From Symbiodinium microadriaticum (lineage: Eukaryota > Sar > Dinophyceae > Suessiales > Symbiodiniaceae): DNA of 64,000 nt. Position 1 is the stretch's first letter, and the number at the start of each line of letters is the position of its first letter. Of the stretch, positions 50,045 through 60,088 are shown piece after piece. The position numbers and the translations under genes are program-made. The stretch covers positions 13,015 to 77,014 of the forward strand of contig LSRX01000700.1 in the NCBI GenBank assembly GCA_001939145.1, read 5' to 3'. The notes under the pieces are model-generated. The model worked only from the letters and a program-made list of their open reading frames with translations. It was not told where the DNA came from and did not search any database.

Positions 50045-50326
50045 AGCTGAACTGTAGTAGCCCAAGGAATGGTGGTCTAATTATTGCCGGCCCCAACATT
50101 AACACTCAGGTACTCCCGCAACTGCTAAGCCCCACTGACTAGCTAGAACCCTCAACCCATTCACCTAATCCTTGGGCATATGGACCCTTGAACCCAAGTC
50201 TCACATAGTGCAAAAAGCCTCATATAGCATGAGCTTGGCACCCCAAACCTTCAAAGCACGACGAGGTATTGCAGCCTTAGCCTGAACAACAAGCCCCAGA
50301 AGGCCTACATCCCAAAAAACAAAACC

Positions 50327-50430
50327 TACCTATGGTCTCCATTGTGCTTCCCTTTTGGGTTTTAACCATGTTTACATGTAGGATCCCATGAGAAAACTCA
50401 CAGAAGGAACTACAATGGAGACGACAGGTA
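50327..50430. mobile_element. MITE family C
   Basis: TACCTATGGTCTCCATTGTG at the left, CTACAATGGAGACGACAGGTA at the right. Confidence 0.9.
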
Positions 50431-50526
50431 GAACCCTAAAAAACCACAAATCCGAAGAAAGCGCTACGAACCGAAGACCCTACCCTAAACCCTAAACCCT
50501 ATAGCCATAGAGGATTCAGGTCTAGA

Positions 50527-50631
50527 CTGGTTCTTATAGGGAATGGAGGAATGGGTTTTTGGGACTACTTTCTGGGGGACCTTAAGGGGCTGTCATAGGG
50601 ATCCATTCCCCCGTTCCCTAGTAAGAACCAG
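50527..50631. mobile_element. MITE family M
   Basis: CTGGTTCTTATAGGGAATGG at the left, inverse CGTTCCCTAGTAAGAACCAG at the right. Only copy seen. Confidence 0.85.
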
Positions 50632-50639
50632 GGAGTCAT

Positions 50640-50905
50640 AACCCTAAACCCCTGAACCCTAAACCCCTAAACCCTAAACTCTAAACCCTGAACCCAAACC
50701 CCTAAACCCTAAACTCCAAACCCCTAAACCCTAAACTCTAAACCCTGAACCCAAAACCCTAAACCTAGGGTTTGGGGTGTAGGGGTTCTCATGTCCAAGG
50801 GCTATACCTCAACTAGGGGATCATTCCTTCATCAAGGGTTTCAGTCTAGCCTGCTTAACCCCAAAACCCTAAAGCCTAAACCCCTAAACCCTAAACCCTT
50901 AAACT
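50640..50905 (-). repeat. Telomere-like CCCTAAA blocks
   Basis: CCCTAAACCCC and CCCTGAA variants; a fold-back CCTAAACCTAGGGTTTGGGG lies at about 50760. Confidence 0.85.
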
Positions 50906-51016
50906 CCAAACCCTAAAACCCCCATTGAATAAGCTCTATATTGGCCCTATAAACCCTAAAACCCCAAAAAGTCATAAACCCTAAATCTCAAAAAGTCCCA
51001 AATCCGAGGAACAAGC

Positions 51017-51062
51017 CCTTCCGGTGTCCTGGCTTGTCTCCGCCTCGGTCACGGTGTCCGAC
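51017..51062 (-). CDS. Well-bounded micro-exon SDTVTEAETSQDTGR
   Basis: Acceptor ACCCAGAG|G and GC donor AAGG|GCTTGT bound 15 codons plus one leading base. CCCTAAA-type repeats lie left and TTTAGGG right. Acidic, Ser/Thr-rich. Unnamed. Confidence 0.4.
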
Positions 51063-51079
51063 CTCTGGGTCGAAAGATA

Positions 51080-51305
51080 CTCCTAAATAGGATTTAGGGC
51101 TTATAGGGTATAGGGCTTAGGGATTAGGGTTTAGGGTCTAGGGTTCAGGGCTTAGGGTTTAGGGTATAGGGCTTAGGGTATAGGGTTTAGGGAGTAGATT
51201 AGGGTATAGGGTTTAGGGTTTAAGGTATAGTATAGGGTTTAGGGTTTAGGGTCTAGGGCTTCGGGTCTAGGGTTTAGGGTCTAGGGCTCGGGTTTAGGGT
51301 TTACC
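51080..51305 (+). repeat. Telomere-like TTTAGGG block with GTATAGGG variants
   Basis: About 30 TTTAGGG, TATAGGG and TCTAGGG copies. Confidence 0.9.
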
Positions 51306-51646
51306 TTACCCCAAAGCTCTGAGCACTCATATATTAAGGCTTTCGGGCCCAGAGACCATACTGTCTGAGGCTTTTGGGCCATGTTGAGCCTTGGCGTTAG
51401 CTCAAGGGGTTTAGGGTTTTGGGCTTTGCAAGCTTAGGGTTTCAGTAATTGGGTTCAGGGAGGACAGGGCGGAATGTGCACCCCCCCCCCAAAGAACAAG
51501 CAAAACATGGGTACCTCTTAGTTTGATGTACCCTACAATTAAGGGGTTGGGGTGCTAAAAACGGGGGTGGAGGGTTTACGGGTCAGGGGTCCAGCCTTTG
51601 GTTTAAAGCTTGAGGGCGTAGTGGCATTAGGAATTACGGGCTCCTG

Positions 51647-51762
51647 CCCGGAGATCCCGATACCCCCTAATTCAAAAATATACCTTGAATTATAAGAAGG
51701 CTTGATATTATGGTTTAGTTTAAAGTATAATCCTCAATTAGGGGGTCTTGGGATCTCTGGGT
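51647..51762. mobile_element. MITE family H
   Basis: CCCGGAGATCCCGATACCCC at the left, inverse GGGGGTCTTGGGATCTCTGGG at the right. A family C right half follows at 51885-51911. Confidence 0.85.
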
Positions 51763-52227
51763 GGTTTAGGCTGGTGTGCAACGGCTCTTGGATCGGAAAT
51801 TAAGTGGTCCATGGCTTCCTTGGCTTAGGGATGACCTCCATCATGGTTACTCTCTTTGTTCTGACAGTTGTTGCACCCAAGAAAGGGACTACAACGGAGA
51901 CTATGGGCAGTTTTATAAGACAGTTACAGACTGAATCCAAGCCCTTCAATCCTACACCCTGGAACACTTCGCCCTTGTAAACCCCTGAGAAACCTAACCA
52001 CCTTCTATAGAATGCTACAAAACCATGAAACTTTCTGAAACAGGCTCCTCAAGCTTTGTAGAGAGTCAGAGGCACTCGACCGCTGCTTCAAATCTTGACT
52101 TAGGGCCTGTGCCTGCGGGCACGCATCTTTACTCATGTGTGCATATGCATGAGTCGACTAAACATGCATAGAAAGCCTCTCATTGCATAGGGCGCACGAG
52201 CATGTTGCACGTGTTTGCGAAAGCGCG

Positions 52228-52284
52228 TGAGAGAGAGAGAGAGAGAGAGACAGAGAAAATAAGATAGAGAGAGAGAGAGAGAGA
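52228..52284. repeat. GA microsatellite
   Basis: (GA)n in two runs. Confidence 0.95.
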
Positions 52285-52543
52285 TGGGAAGGAAGGGCAG
52301 GGAAATCCCCTAAACCCTAAAATTTCCAGGCAGGGATCAACTCCAAGGTTGAACACCCCAAAACCTTTAACTACCTCGAATACTGTACTCCTTACGGCGA
52401 ATCGTCATCGGCTACGCTGAAGCACTGCCTTGCGTAGAGGTAACGATGTCACAGCATCATTGTGGATCGAACAATGTTTGCTGGGAGGTGCTGAACGATT
52501 TCCTTTTTTCGCATATGTTGGCTTGCTTGAATGACGACTGAAC

Positions 52544-52755
52544 TCACGTCGCCAGTGTTGTGCTGCTGCTGCTGCTCTTCACTAGCATGGGGTTTTGTGA
52601 TATTTCGACATACGATTTTCGGTATATGTTACGGTATGTAGCTACAGGGCCTACAAAGCGCATAATGATATGACCAATTGTTGGACCGTCAATCATGAAC
52701 TTCCCTGGGACTCCGCACGCTTTTCTGGCTGTGCGGCTCTTCAAGGCAATGGCGC
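52544..52755 (-). CDS. Unrecognised candidate terminal exon
   Basis: The acceptor is formed by telomere-like sequence (CCTAAACCCTACAG|G). About 70 codons follow to TGA: ALKSRTARKACGVPGKFMID, then GPTIGHIIMRFVGPVATYRN, then a Ser-rich end encoded by a TGC repeat. Convincing coding composition; no family recognised. Confidence 0.45.
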
Positions 52756-52756
52756 C

Positions 52757-52856
52757 TGTAGGGTTTAGGGTTCAGGGGTTTAGGGGTTTAGGGCTTAGGG
52801 GTTTAGGGGTTTAGGGGTTCAGGGCTTAGGGTTTAGGGGTTCAGGGCTTTTAGGGT
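52757..52856 (+). repeat. Telomere-like TTTAGGG block
   Basis: TTTAGGGG and TTCAGGG copies. Confidence 0.9.
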
Positions 52857-52960
52857 CCATATGTACTACTATTATGGAATTAGGTCCCTCAAAACCAGTG
52901 TAAGGATGGTCTTTTGGGACCTGATTCCATAATGGTAATGTATATGGACCCTCTGGGTAA
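52851..52960. mobile_element. MITE family D
   Basis: TAGGGTCCATATGTACTACT at the left, inverse GTATATGGACCCTCTGGGTAA at the right. Confidence 0.9.
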
Positions 52961-53283
52961 TGTAGCACAGTGTGGTATACTATAGTATGAGCAGTTCGTG
53001 CTGGGTGATATGATGATGTACAACTATAGGGAGAACTCACCCACAGTGCCAGAAGCAATCTTTAGCAACAGTCAGCAAAAGTCGTGCAAAGGTCGCCTCC
53101 GCAGAAACTCCCAGATCACTCAAGCACTAGCATTGTGTGTACGAGAATACTGCTCGCTTTCAGAACGGTGTTAGTCCATGTACCTAACGTACCTAAAAAA
53201 CTTGGACAGTGAAGTACCGGCCTGAGGATAGAAGACATAGATATAGGACCCTAAGAGAGTTAACCCTAAACCCTAAACCCTAG

Positions 53284-53361
53284 CAAGTTATCAAGAAGCA
53301 GACCAAGAGGTGGCTGTTCACACACAAGAGTCCTGAGAAAATGTTAGCGAACAAGCTCTGA
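53284..53361 (+). CDS. Terminal exon QVIKKQTKRWLFTHK
   Basis: The acceptor is the last telomere-like unit (CCCTAAACCCTAG). 25 codons QVIKKQTKRWLFTHKSPEKM then LANKL, ending TGA. Basic and coding-like, style of a ribosomal or nucleic-acid-binding tail; not identified. Confidence 0.45.
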   Translation, partial: QVIKKQTKRWLFTHKSPEKMLANKL

Positions 53362-53589
53362 TCACTAAACACAATGCAAAAGCAATGCAAGAAGCCCAAA
53401 AGCCCAGGTCCAAAGCTGACACACTATTTGGGCCCTAGATGCTAAGTCCAACCTGAACCGTAGGAAGCCCATGTTTCGTTATTCAACATGTTCACTTCTG
53501 GAAGACACAGCAGCAACTAGATGTCTAAAGCCTTGGACCATCCCAAAACCTAAACCCTATCTTAACCCTATACAGCCCACAGCTTTAGG

Positions 53590-53650
53590 GCTCCTTCTTA
53601 AGACTTCCTCATATAAATCCTTCGAAGAAGGTAGGTTCTTTGAGGTCAAG
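53590..53650. mobile_element. Family G-like remnant
   Basis: CTTCTTAAGACTTCCTCATA then GGTAGGTTCTTTGAGGTC, as in family G right ends. Confidence 0.5.
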
Positions 53651-53839
53651 CCCAACTGGCTCGACTTGGGATTGCCTGCAGCCTTCTGTTTAGTTCTAAC
53701 CTGTTTATCCCAAATATAGGATCCACAATAACCCGGGAAGCCCACCCACACTTACATATGCGAGTGGGCTCGATTACTAGGTTATGGCCATTGTAATAAA
53801 CCCGAAACCCCCAAACTAATAACCTTAGCGAATCTTTAA

Positions 53840-53895
53840 GGAACAGTCACCGACTACGTAAGCAAACTGGGCTCATCGGCATTCGTTTGTGTGGC
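53840..53895 (+). CDS. Coding-like segment abutting a family A MITE
   Basis: Reads GTVTDYVSKLGSSAFVCVA directly into the hairpin at 53896. After removal, right-hand sequence stays open (GLFGSSSDPKPSTSPRR, or YYGPFWELF if spliced at GT-AG inside the element). Confidence 0.35.
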
Positions 53896-54000
53896 GACGG
53901 TTGATGATATAAATCCTGCATTACCCATAATAAGGAATATACCATAATTCCCATAGTTTAGGGTCCTTAACATCATGCAGGATTTATATCATCAACAGTA
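53896..54000 (+). mobile_element. MITE family A, near consensus
   Basis: GACGGTTGATGATATAAATC at the left, TTATATCATCAACAGTA at the right. Confidence 0.95.
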
Positions 54001-54129
54001 TTATGGGCCTTTTTGGGAGCTCTTCTGACCCGAAGCCCTCGACTTCCCCGAGGCGCTGAAGAACTCGATAGAACCAAACAAACCCGTTCTACAACCCTCT
54101 GAAACCCGATGCAACTTAATCATGACACC

Positions 54130-54428
54130 CTTAGCCCTAAACCCTAAACCCTATACTCTAAACCCTATACCCCAAACCCCAAACCTCAAACACTAAACCC
54201 TCTACCCTAAACCCTATACCCTAAATCCCAAACCCTAAACCCCAAACCTCAAACACTAAACCCTAAACCCTATACCCTAAACCCTAAACCCTAAATCCCA
54301 AACCCGAAACCCTAAACCCCGAAACCCTAAACCCTATATGCCCTAAACCCTAAACCCTAAATCCCAAACCCGAAACCCTATACCCCAAACCCTAAACCCT
54401 ATATACCCTATATACCCTATACCACCCT
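54130..54428 (-). repeat. Telomere-like CCCTAAA block, long
   Basis: About 40 CCCTAAA, CCCTATA, CCCCAAA units. Ends CCACCCTAAG, the acceptor of the next exon. Confidence 0.95.
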
Positions 54429-54431
54429 AAG

Positions 54432-54512
54432 GAGCCGAAACTGCCGGCCTACTATGGCAGCGGCCACCACGAGGCGGCTGGAGCTCTCCGGAGTCGTGCC
54501 GGCCTCCCACAG
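54432..54512 (+). CDS. Well-bounded unrecognised exon EPKLPAYYGSGHHEA
   Basis: Acceptor CCCTAAG|G (a telomere-like variant) and GT donor CCACAG|GTCCCA bound exactly 27 codons in phase 0: EPKLPAYYGSGHHEAAGALR then SRAGLPQ. CCCTAAA left, TTTAGGG right. The minus strand is also open (AAWDLWEAGTTPESSSRLVV) but its borders fit less well. Family unknown. Confidence 0.45.
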
Positions 54513-54521
54513 GTCCCACGC

Positions 54522-54700
54522 GGCTTCTTTAAAGGTTCCTCTATGGGCCCTTTAAAGGGTTTGGGGTTTAGGGTTTAGGCTTCTTTAAAGGTTCCTCTAT
54601 AGGGTTTAGGGTTTAGGAAGTTTAGGGTTTAGGGTTTAGGCTTCTTTAAAGGTTCCTCTAAGGGCGCTTTAAAGGGGATAGGAAGTTTAGGGTTTAGGGT
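54522..54700 (+). repeat. Tandem GGCTTCTTTAAAGGTTCC units
   Basis: Three copies (54522, 54578, 54638) of CTTCTTTAAAGGTTCCTCTA separated by TTTAGGG heptamers. Confidence 0.9.
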
Positions 54701-54877
54701 TCATTACGATTTGAGGTGATTTGTTAGGGGTGGTGTTTTTGACGGTCGTGGGACTCATATCAAGGCCTTGGACCCGAACATCGTACTACACAGTCGGCCT
54801 TTGGGGCACTAAACTTTGCATCAACAAGAAACATCACAACAGGCCTCACCCAAGGATTCCCGACGGAGGATCTATGA

Positions 54878-54976
54878 TATAGGGGCCTTGCATAATAAGA
54901 ACAGGGTTTTGGGGCATATTGTACTATCATTGAGGAACCCCCCCGAAACCCTGTTCTAATTGCTAAGATCCCTATA
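54878..54976. mobile_element. MITE family L, complete
   Basis: TATAGGGGCCTTGCATAATA at the left, inverse TAATTGCTAAGATCCCTATA at the right, with ACAGGGTTTTGGGG/CCCCGAAACCCTGT arms. Confidence 0.9.
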
Positions 54977-55039
54977 TTTGTCAGGTTGCGGTGATCAGCT
55001 CGGGGTTCGACATTACCAGACGATGTCATGAACCCCAAA

Positions 55040-55590
55040 GGGAGGCTTCAGAGCACAACAGACGCTGATATAGCTTCTACGTCGTAGGACCCATGTTCTA
55101 ATAGGCACCATACAGACAAAAAATATAATCTAAGCCCCCAAGAAAGCCCAAAAACCAAGAACCCGCAGCCCCAACCGCCCCCCCACAACGCGTGTGCCAT
55201 GCAGTGGAGGTTGTCGATGACTTGCAGCGCTAAGGACATTGACCAGTGAGCATCGACGATCTTGTGGTGTGGAGTCTCCGACAAGGAGACTGCCGCTTTC
55301 TTGACGCGCGGCATCTTGCCATGGAAGCCAAGCACAAGCAGGAATCAAATTAAGCAGCCACCGGCAAGCTTCGAAGAAACCCTGAACCCTAAACTTCCGT
55401 GGCTCATGCTCATCAATCTCTTGTCTCAGTTCAGAAGCAGAAAGCTGCCGTGCTCAGAGAAGGCTTTGAAAAGTATGGTGTCTTGATTCTGACTCGCACA
55501 TTACAGTACAGTGGTTTTTTATACGATATTATAAAAGTGCCGCATGACCTCGCGCGCGACGGTACCCTAAACGCAAAGCCCAATCCCAAA
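55040..55590. other. Unique sequence with weak frames
   Basis: Overlapping frames on both strands (for example 55048-55335, minus) without recognised motifs or clear borders. Confidence 0.3.
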
Positions 55591-55594
55591 CCCC

Positions 55595-55655
55595 AAACCT
55601 AACCCTAAACCCTAAAGCCAAACCCTGAACCTGAAAACCAAACCCCTAGCGAAAA
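55595..55655 (-). repeat. Telomere-like CCCTAAA block, degenerate
   Basis: CCCTAAA, CCAAACC variants. Confidence 0.75.
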
Positions 55656-55659
55656 GCAT

Positions 55660-56325
55660 AGGTCGCCCACCTATTGAGGGTGGGCGGCGCTTATGCCCCT
55701 TGCAACCGGTCGCGAAAGGCCAACCTGTACGGCAGCCCGCCTCCCCGCCGCCGAGGGGACCGTAGTTTGCTAAGTCCTATATAGGGGAACTACGAGGTAA
55801 CCGTTGCAATAGTAAAGGGATGACAGTCTACTTATACTACTACTAAGACCCTGCTAGAATCTACACGATAATTTCAATGTCCCGAGTACCTAAAACCTGA
55901 ATCCCAAACCCTAAACCCTACACCCCGAACGCTAATTGACGCCTAAATCCTAAATGAATCCTAAAAATGCCCTAAGTCCTAAATCGGGTGTGATCGGACA
56001 AGAAGTCTGTTCGGGCAAACGAAACTAGAAGGCTCGTGCCTCACCTGTGACTTTCAAGCCGTATCCGTATTGGACTGTATTGGAAATCAGCTTGTAGAAA
56101 TAATATCCGTGACGACTTTGATCATCGAATCGACTTCGGAATGGCAAGCATCATGTACATCAAGTGAGATTTCGGTGGCAGCTGGACAGTTTCGGCTGAG
56201 ATCTGCCGGTACAGTCGAAAAGTGAGCCTTTTGCGACAGTGAACGCACTGTTCATCGTGAGCCCAACAAGGCTTGATCAAGTGCGTGCGCGGCGAATTGT
56301 CAAGAATTTGTGATTGTTTGAAAGA
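55660..56325. other. Unique sequence, nothing firm
   Basis: Small CCCTAAA cluster at 55905-55925; otherwise no element or exon I can defend. Confidence 0.3.
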
Positions 56326-56384
56326 CTCAAACCCTGAACCCTAAACTCCAAACCCCTAAACCCTAAACAACCCTACACCCTAAG

Positions 56385-56426
56385 CTTGCTGAAAACGTGA
56401 AAGCCGTCTCAGCGCACGAGGGCCAG
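56385..56426 (+). CDS. Micro-exon LAENVKAVSAHEGQ
   Basis: Acceptor CACCCTAAG (telomere-like variant) and GT donor GGCCAG|GTCTGG bound 14 codons in phase 0. If unspliced it would continue VWVAI and stop. Unnamed. Confidence 0.35.
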
Positions 56427-56511
56427 GTCTGGGTGGCAATCTAGCTCGTATTTCACCAAGTGTAAGTTTACTCCACGTCTCAGAATAAGGCTTTTGGGGT
56501 ATGTTATTGTA

Positions 56512-56690
56512 TAAGTATAGTAAGGAAGCCCCAAAATAGCATTGGTAACTACCCACAATAGGCCCCTAAGTTGTTTCTTGTTGTGGTTTATATTTAGAAT
56601 CCTATAGGTAATCCCAAACAGGAACTACTTAGGGGCCTATGAGAAGTAAGTAAGGAAGCCCCAAAAAATAGCATTGGTAACTACGCCCCT
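56512..56690. mobile_element. Family B element between 35-bp direct repeats of family L
   Basis: The hairpin (TACCCACAATAGGCCCCTAA ... GGGGCCTATGAG, 56550-56645) is flanked on both sides by GTAAGGAAGCCCCAAAA and TAGCATTGGTAACTAC. Confidence 0.85.
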
Positions 56691-56779
56691 ATATCACCGC
56701 CTGAAGCCCATCCTTCTCCGAAGAAGGGGCTGCCACAGCCTCTGCGAGAAAAGGCCAGGGGGGCAAACATTGCAGGATT

Positions 56780-56975
56780 TGGGGGCTTTAGGGGCTTTAG
56801 GGGTTTAGAGTTCATAGGGGTTTAGAGTTTAGGGTTTGGGGTTTAGGGCTTAGGGATTTAGGGTTCATAAGGAGCTTAGGGCTTAGGGTTTCGGGTTTAG
56901 GGCTTTAAGGGGTTTAGGGTTCATAGGGGTTTAGGGCATTTCATTGGGGTGTAGGTGTTAAGGGTCAGGAGTTCA
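56780..56975 (+). repeat. Telomere-like TTTAGGG block
   Basis: TTTAGGGG, TTTAGAG, TTCATAGGGG variants. Confidence 0.85.
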
Positions 56976-56999
56976 GGGGTCTAGCGGTCTGAAAGTGCG

Positions 57000-57480
57000 G
57001 GGTCTACCTGGTGCAAAAATACTACCGCTTTGTATGAGTACAGGAGGAAATCAGAATCAGGAGAAGTACAACAAGTAGGCTTTCGTGCTACAAGTAGGGT
57101 CCAAGTCCATAGTACTCATATGCTCCTCCTAGCATTCTAATGTATCCTTAACCCCACAAGCGAGTGGTCAGATACAGCTTGTTTCCAAAAGTGGTTTTAA
57201 AACACTCTAGCGCTTAGGGCTTCACGGCCTTCACAGTCGGGTCAGATGCCAGGCTTCAATCGGGCGGGTCATGTCGAAGCAGTTCGGTAACTTTCACACC
57301 AAAAACCCTCGGAGCCCACTTTCCGATTCGAGTAGGATGCACGCGCAAGATCAGGTGCACACGAAGTGTCGGCTCCGGTGAACACCAACGTAACGCAAGG
57401 GATCCTAACCCCCCTGAAACGCTGAGGACAACTTTTGAATCCAGAGAATTCCAGTCCTTCCTAGACCCGCCCCAACTACC
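57000..57480. other. Unique sequence, nothing recognised
   Basis: No hairpin, repeat block or convincing exon. Confidence 0.3.
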
Positions 57481-57497
57481 CTTTTTCTATGCCCTCA

Positions 57498-57645
57498 ATA
57501 CCCCAAAACCCTAAGCCCTATAAACCCTAAACCCTAAACCCTATAAGCCCTAAACCCTAAACTCGAAACCCTAAGCCCTAAGCGCCCTAAACTCGAAACC
57601 CTAAATCCTAAGAAACCCTAAACCCTAAACTCGAAACCCTAACCT
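57498..57645 (-). repeat. Telomere-like CCCTAAA block
   Basis: CCCTAAA, CCCTATAAA and CTCGAAA variants. Confidence 0.9.
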
Positions 57646-57738
57646 AATAAGAGGGGGTCAGGGGCGCGAGCTCCCTTCCTTTTAAAAGCACCTACGGCCC
57701 GACTTTTTTTTAAAACTTCTTTTGCCATGGGGAGTTGT

Positions 57739-57900
57739 CCCTTAAAGGGATCCATAAGGGTTGGGTACTATAAATAAGGGTACTATAGGGATTCTACAAG
57801 GATAGTTCTCGTAATTCGGGTCCCTTTCAGAGTCCTTTTAATAGGGTGCCGTACTGTATTGGGGACCTAAAAAAGGGACCCTAATTTAGAGAACTACCCA
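57739..57900 (+). mobile_element. MITE family E, extended
   Basis: Outer part AAAGGGATCCATAAGGG then GATAGTTCTCGTAATTCGGG, core GGTGCCGTACTGTATTGGGG, right end AATTTAGAGAACTACCCA. Confidence 0.9.
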
Positions 57901-58243
57901 CGGGGGAGGCGAGAGTCAGGATAGCAGCTTCAAGGAAGCCAAGTGTGTAGGGCATCGGCATAGGGCTCAAGGGCTCAAGGGTTGTGCCATTGAAGTTTAG
58001 GGTTGAGGCCTTTGGGCCTTTGGAATTAGGGCTTAAGGCTTATGCCCCAGGGCTTAGGCATGGCTTAGCCACCTGGCTTAGCTTAATCAGGGGTTTGAGC
58101 TTGGGCCTTTCTTATGAATTTGTGGCATCAGGCCAGCCGTGAGGGCTCAGGATTCAGAGTTGAGGAGTTATGGGTGTAAGTCACGTGCAGTTCCACGATT
58201 GAAGAAATCAGGCCATTCGTGCCCAGCGTCGCCTGAGCATCAC

Positions 58244-58525
58244 CGTTCTGCAAGTGTCATGGCAGATATGTACGAATCCATATTGGCCCAGCCAGTGAGC
58301 TCGATCCACTGCAAGATGTTATGCCCATCCCGGATCTTGTTTGCTTGCGCAAAGTCCCGCACTGCAGCCACAAGGTGGCCACGCCATCGAGGCCCCATTG
58401 CTGTTCCAGGCCGCCCGCTGGGAAGCCAGAGGCCTGGTACCGTGCTGGATTTGTTTTCGATCTTGCCCAAGTGCAGAAAACAAGCAGTCACCATCGCCAG
58501 GAACGTCTCTCAGAGCATAGTCCCC
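58244..58525 (-). CDS. Second OTU-family cysteine protease gene fragment with a 49-nt intron
   Basis: Two exons. Exon 1 (58525-58467) follows a strong acceptor (TGTCTTGACCCCCCAG|G) and reads YALRDVPGDGDCLFSALG, the OTU catalytic loop with Asp and Cys in the DGDC position. A GC donor (CTTGG|GCAAGA) and acceptor CTTCCCAG remove 58466-58418, 49 nt, which puts exon 2 (58417-58244) in frame: GRPGTAMGPRWRGHLVAAVR, then the helix NILQWIELTGWANMDSYISA and MTLAER. Exon 2 ends near a GT donor (GAACG|GTGATG) before an in-frame TGA. The C-terminal His part must lie further left in exons I did not find. Without the tiny intron the gene would look frameshifted. Confidence 0.75.
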
Positions 58526-58758
58526 CTGGGGGGTCAAGACACCAGGAGAAGCCTGTGGCCGTGGCACAAAAAGTACCGTGGGATGGATGCTTCCATGTGA
58601 CACAGACCCTAATGTTCACATGTTACGATATACTAGAATAAGCCATAAGATACCATGATGTACCATAGTTTCTACAAGAAGCTTTCATGCTTTTACTGTA
58701 ATATACTGTAATCTGTCCGTTTGCAGCAACCCCATAAAGGCTCAAGTAGATACGGTAC

Positions 58759-58939
58759 ATGGGTAGTTCTCTAAATTAGAGTCCCCATTTCGGTCTCCAA
58801 TATAGTACGGCACTCTTATAAAAAGGACCCTAAAAGGGACCCCTAATTTAGAGCACTATCTTTGTAGAATCCTTATAGTACCCTTATACTACCCTTATAG
58901 AAACCCTATAAAGACCCTATAGGGACCCTTATAGATCCC
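58759..58939 (-). mobile_element. MITE family E, extended
   Basis: ATGGGTAGTTCTCTAAATTA at the left, core CCAATATAGTACGGCACTC, right end AATTTAGAGCACTATC, then an outer CCCTTATAG-rich extension to 58939. Confidence 0.9.
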
Positions 58940-58994
58940 GTTAGCTTCTTCGATCCCACAACCCTGAGCCTGAAACCATGGCTTCCCAGGTTGG

Positions 58995-59205
58995 GGGTTA
59001 GGGTTTAGGGCTTAGGGTTTCGGGTTTGAGGTTTGGGGTTTTGGGCTTAGGGTTTATAGGGTTTGGGGTTTAGGGTTTTGGGCGTAGGGCTCAGGGCTTA
59101 AAGTTTGGGGTTTGGGGTTTAGGGTTTGGGGTTTAGGGCTTAGGGTTTAGGGCTCAGGGTTCAAGGCTTGAAGTTTAGGGTTTTGGGCTCAGGGTTCAGG
59201 GCTTC
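58995..59205 (+). repeat. Telomere-like TTTAGGG block
   Basis: TTTAGGG, TTTGGGG, CTTAGGG and CTCAGGG variants. Confidence 0.9.
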
Positions 59206-59314
59206 ACTTCCACCTGCTGGGCTTCAGCACGGAGAGCCGGCGGAGCCACGAATGTCATCGTGCAACCTTCCACTTGTTTTGGTGTCTCGAGGATTCGAGT
59301 TGCAGGCCCCCTAA

Positions 59315-59445
59315 ACCCTCAACAACCCTATAAACCCTAAACAACCCTATATATATAACCCTCAACAACCCTATAAACCCTCAACAACCCTATAAACCCT
59401 AAACAACCCCATAAACCCGAAACAACCCTATAAACCCTAACCTAA
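59315..59445 (-). repeat. 19-bp tandem repeat AACAACCCTATAAACCCTA
   Basis: Six or more copies of a telomere-derived compound unit. Confidence 0.9.
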
Positions 59446-59645
59446 CTGAACCCCGAAGCTTTGCATTGAACTTAAAGCTTGCCCTGCTCCAGGGCTGAGG
59501 CTGCGTGGATTGCTTAGGGAGGTTTCAGGGTTCGTATTTTGTCGGGAGGATCAGGGGCCTTGGTACATGGGTTTAGGGTTTAGGGTTTAGGATGTCATGC
59601 CAAGGCTCGTAAGTCTGTTGATTGGGGTTTTTGTACTGGCAACAC

Positions 59646-59761
59646 TACCCTAAGGGTCCATGTACCCAAATAGTATATACTTTGGCCTTAAAGTAGTCCT
59701 TATATAGGTACTTTGGGGCCAATGATTATATACTATATGAGTACATGGACCCTTAGGGCTA
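59646..59761. mobile_element. MITE family J
   Basis: TACCCTAAGGGTCCATGTAC at the left, inverse GAGTACATGGACCCTTAGGG at the right, CTTTGGCC/GGGGCCAA inside. Confidence 0.9.
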
Positions 59762-60088
59762 CTTACAACCCAGTTTCGAAGTCCCCTGGTACGTCAAGCA
59801 ATCTTTCCTGATTAAGGAAGGTCGGGTGCGGGGGCGGCGCATGAGTCTCGAAGATAGAGCTAGGGCGATGTGGGTGGCTTTTGCGTGATAGTGTCTGTGC
59901 GAATATATACATCACGGACAATTTCAATCAATAGGGCATCCAACAGGGCTTGGGAGGCAGCATGCGGCAGCATACCTTAACCGATAAGGTTTGGGTTTTA
60001 ACATAGGAGCATTGCTTATTGGAATTAAATGTTCTGGGCTATGTTACACTAGGTATACCCAATACTTGACGCGATAATCCTGCTCCTT

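Noticed and set aside
54130-54425. Possible true telomere or chromosome end
   Set aside because: Units are degenerate, mixed in orientation across the window, and unique sequence continues on both sides.
58244-58525. OTU gene as a frameshifted pseudogene
   Set aside because: A 49-nt GC-AG intron restores the frame exactly and matches the splice style of the window.
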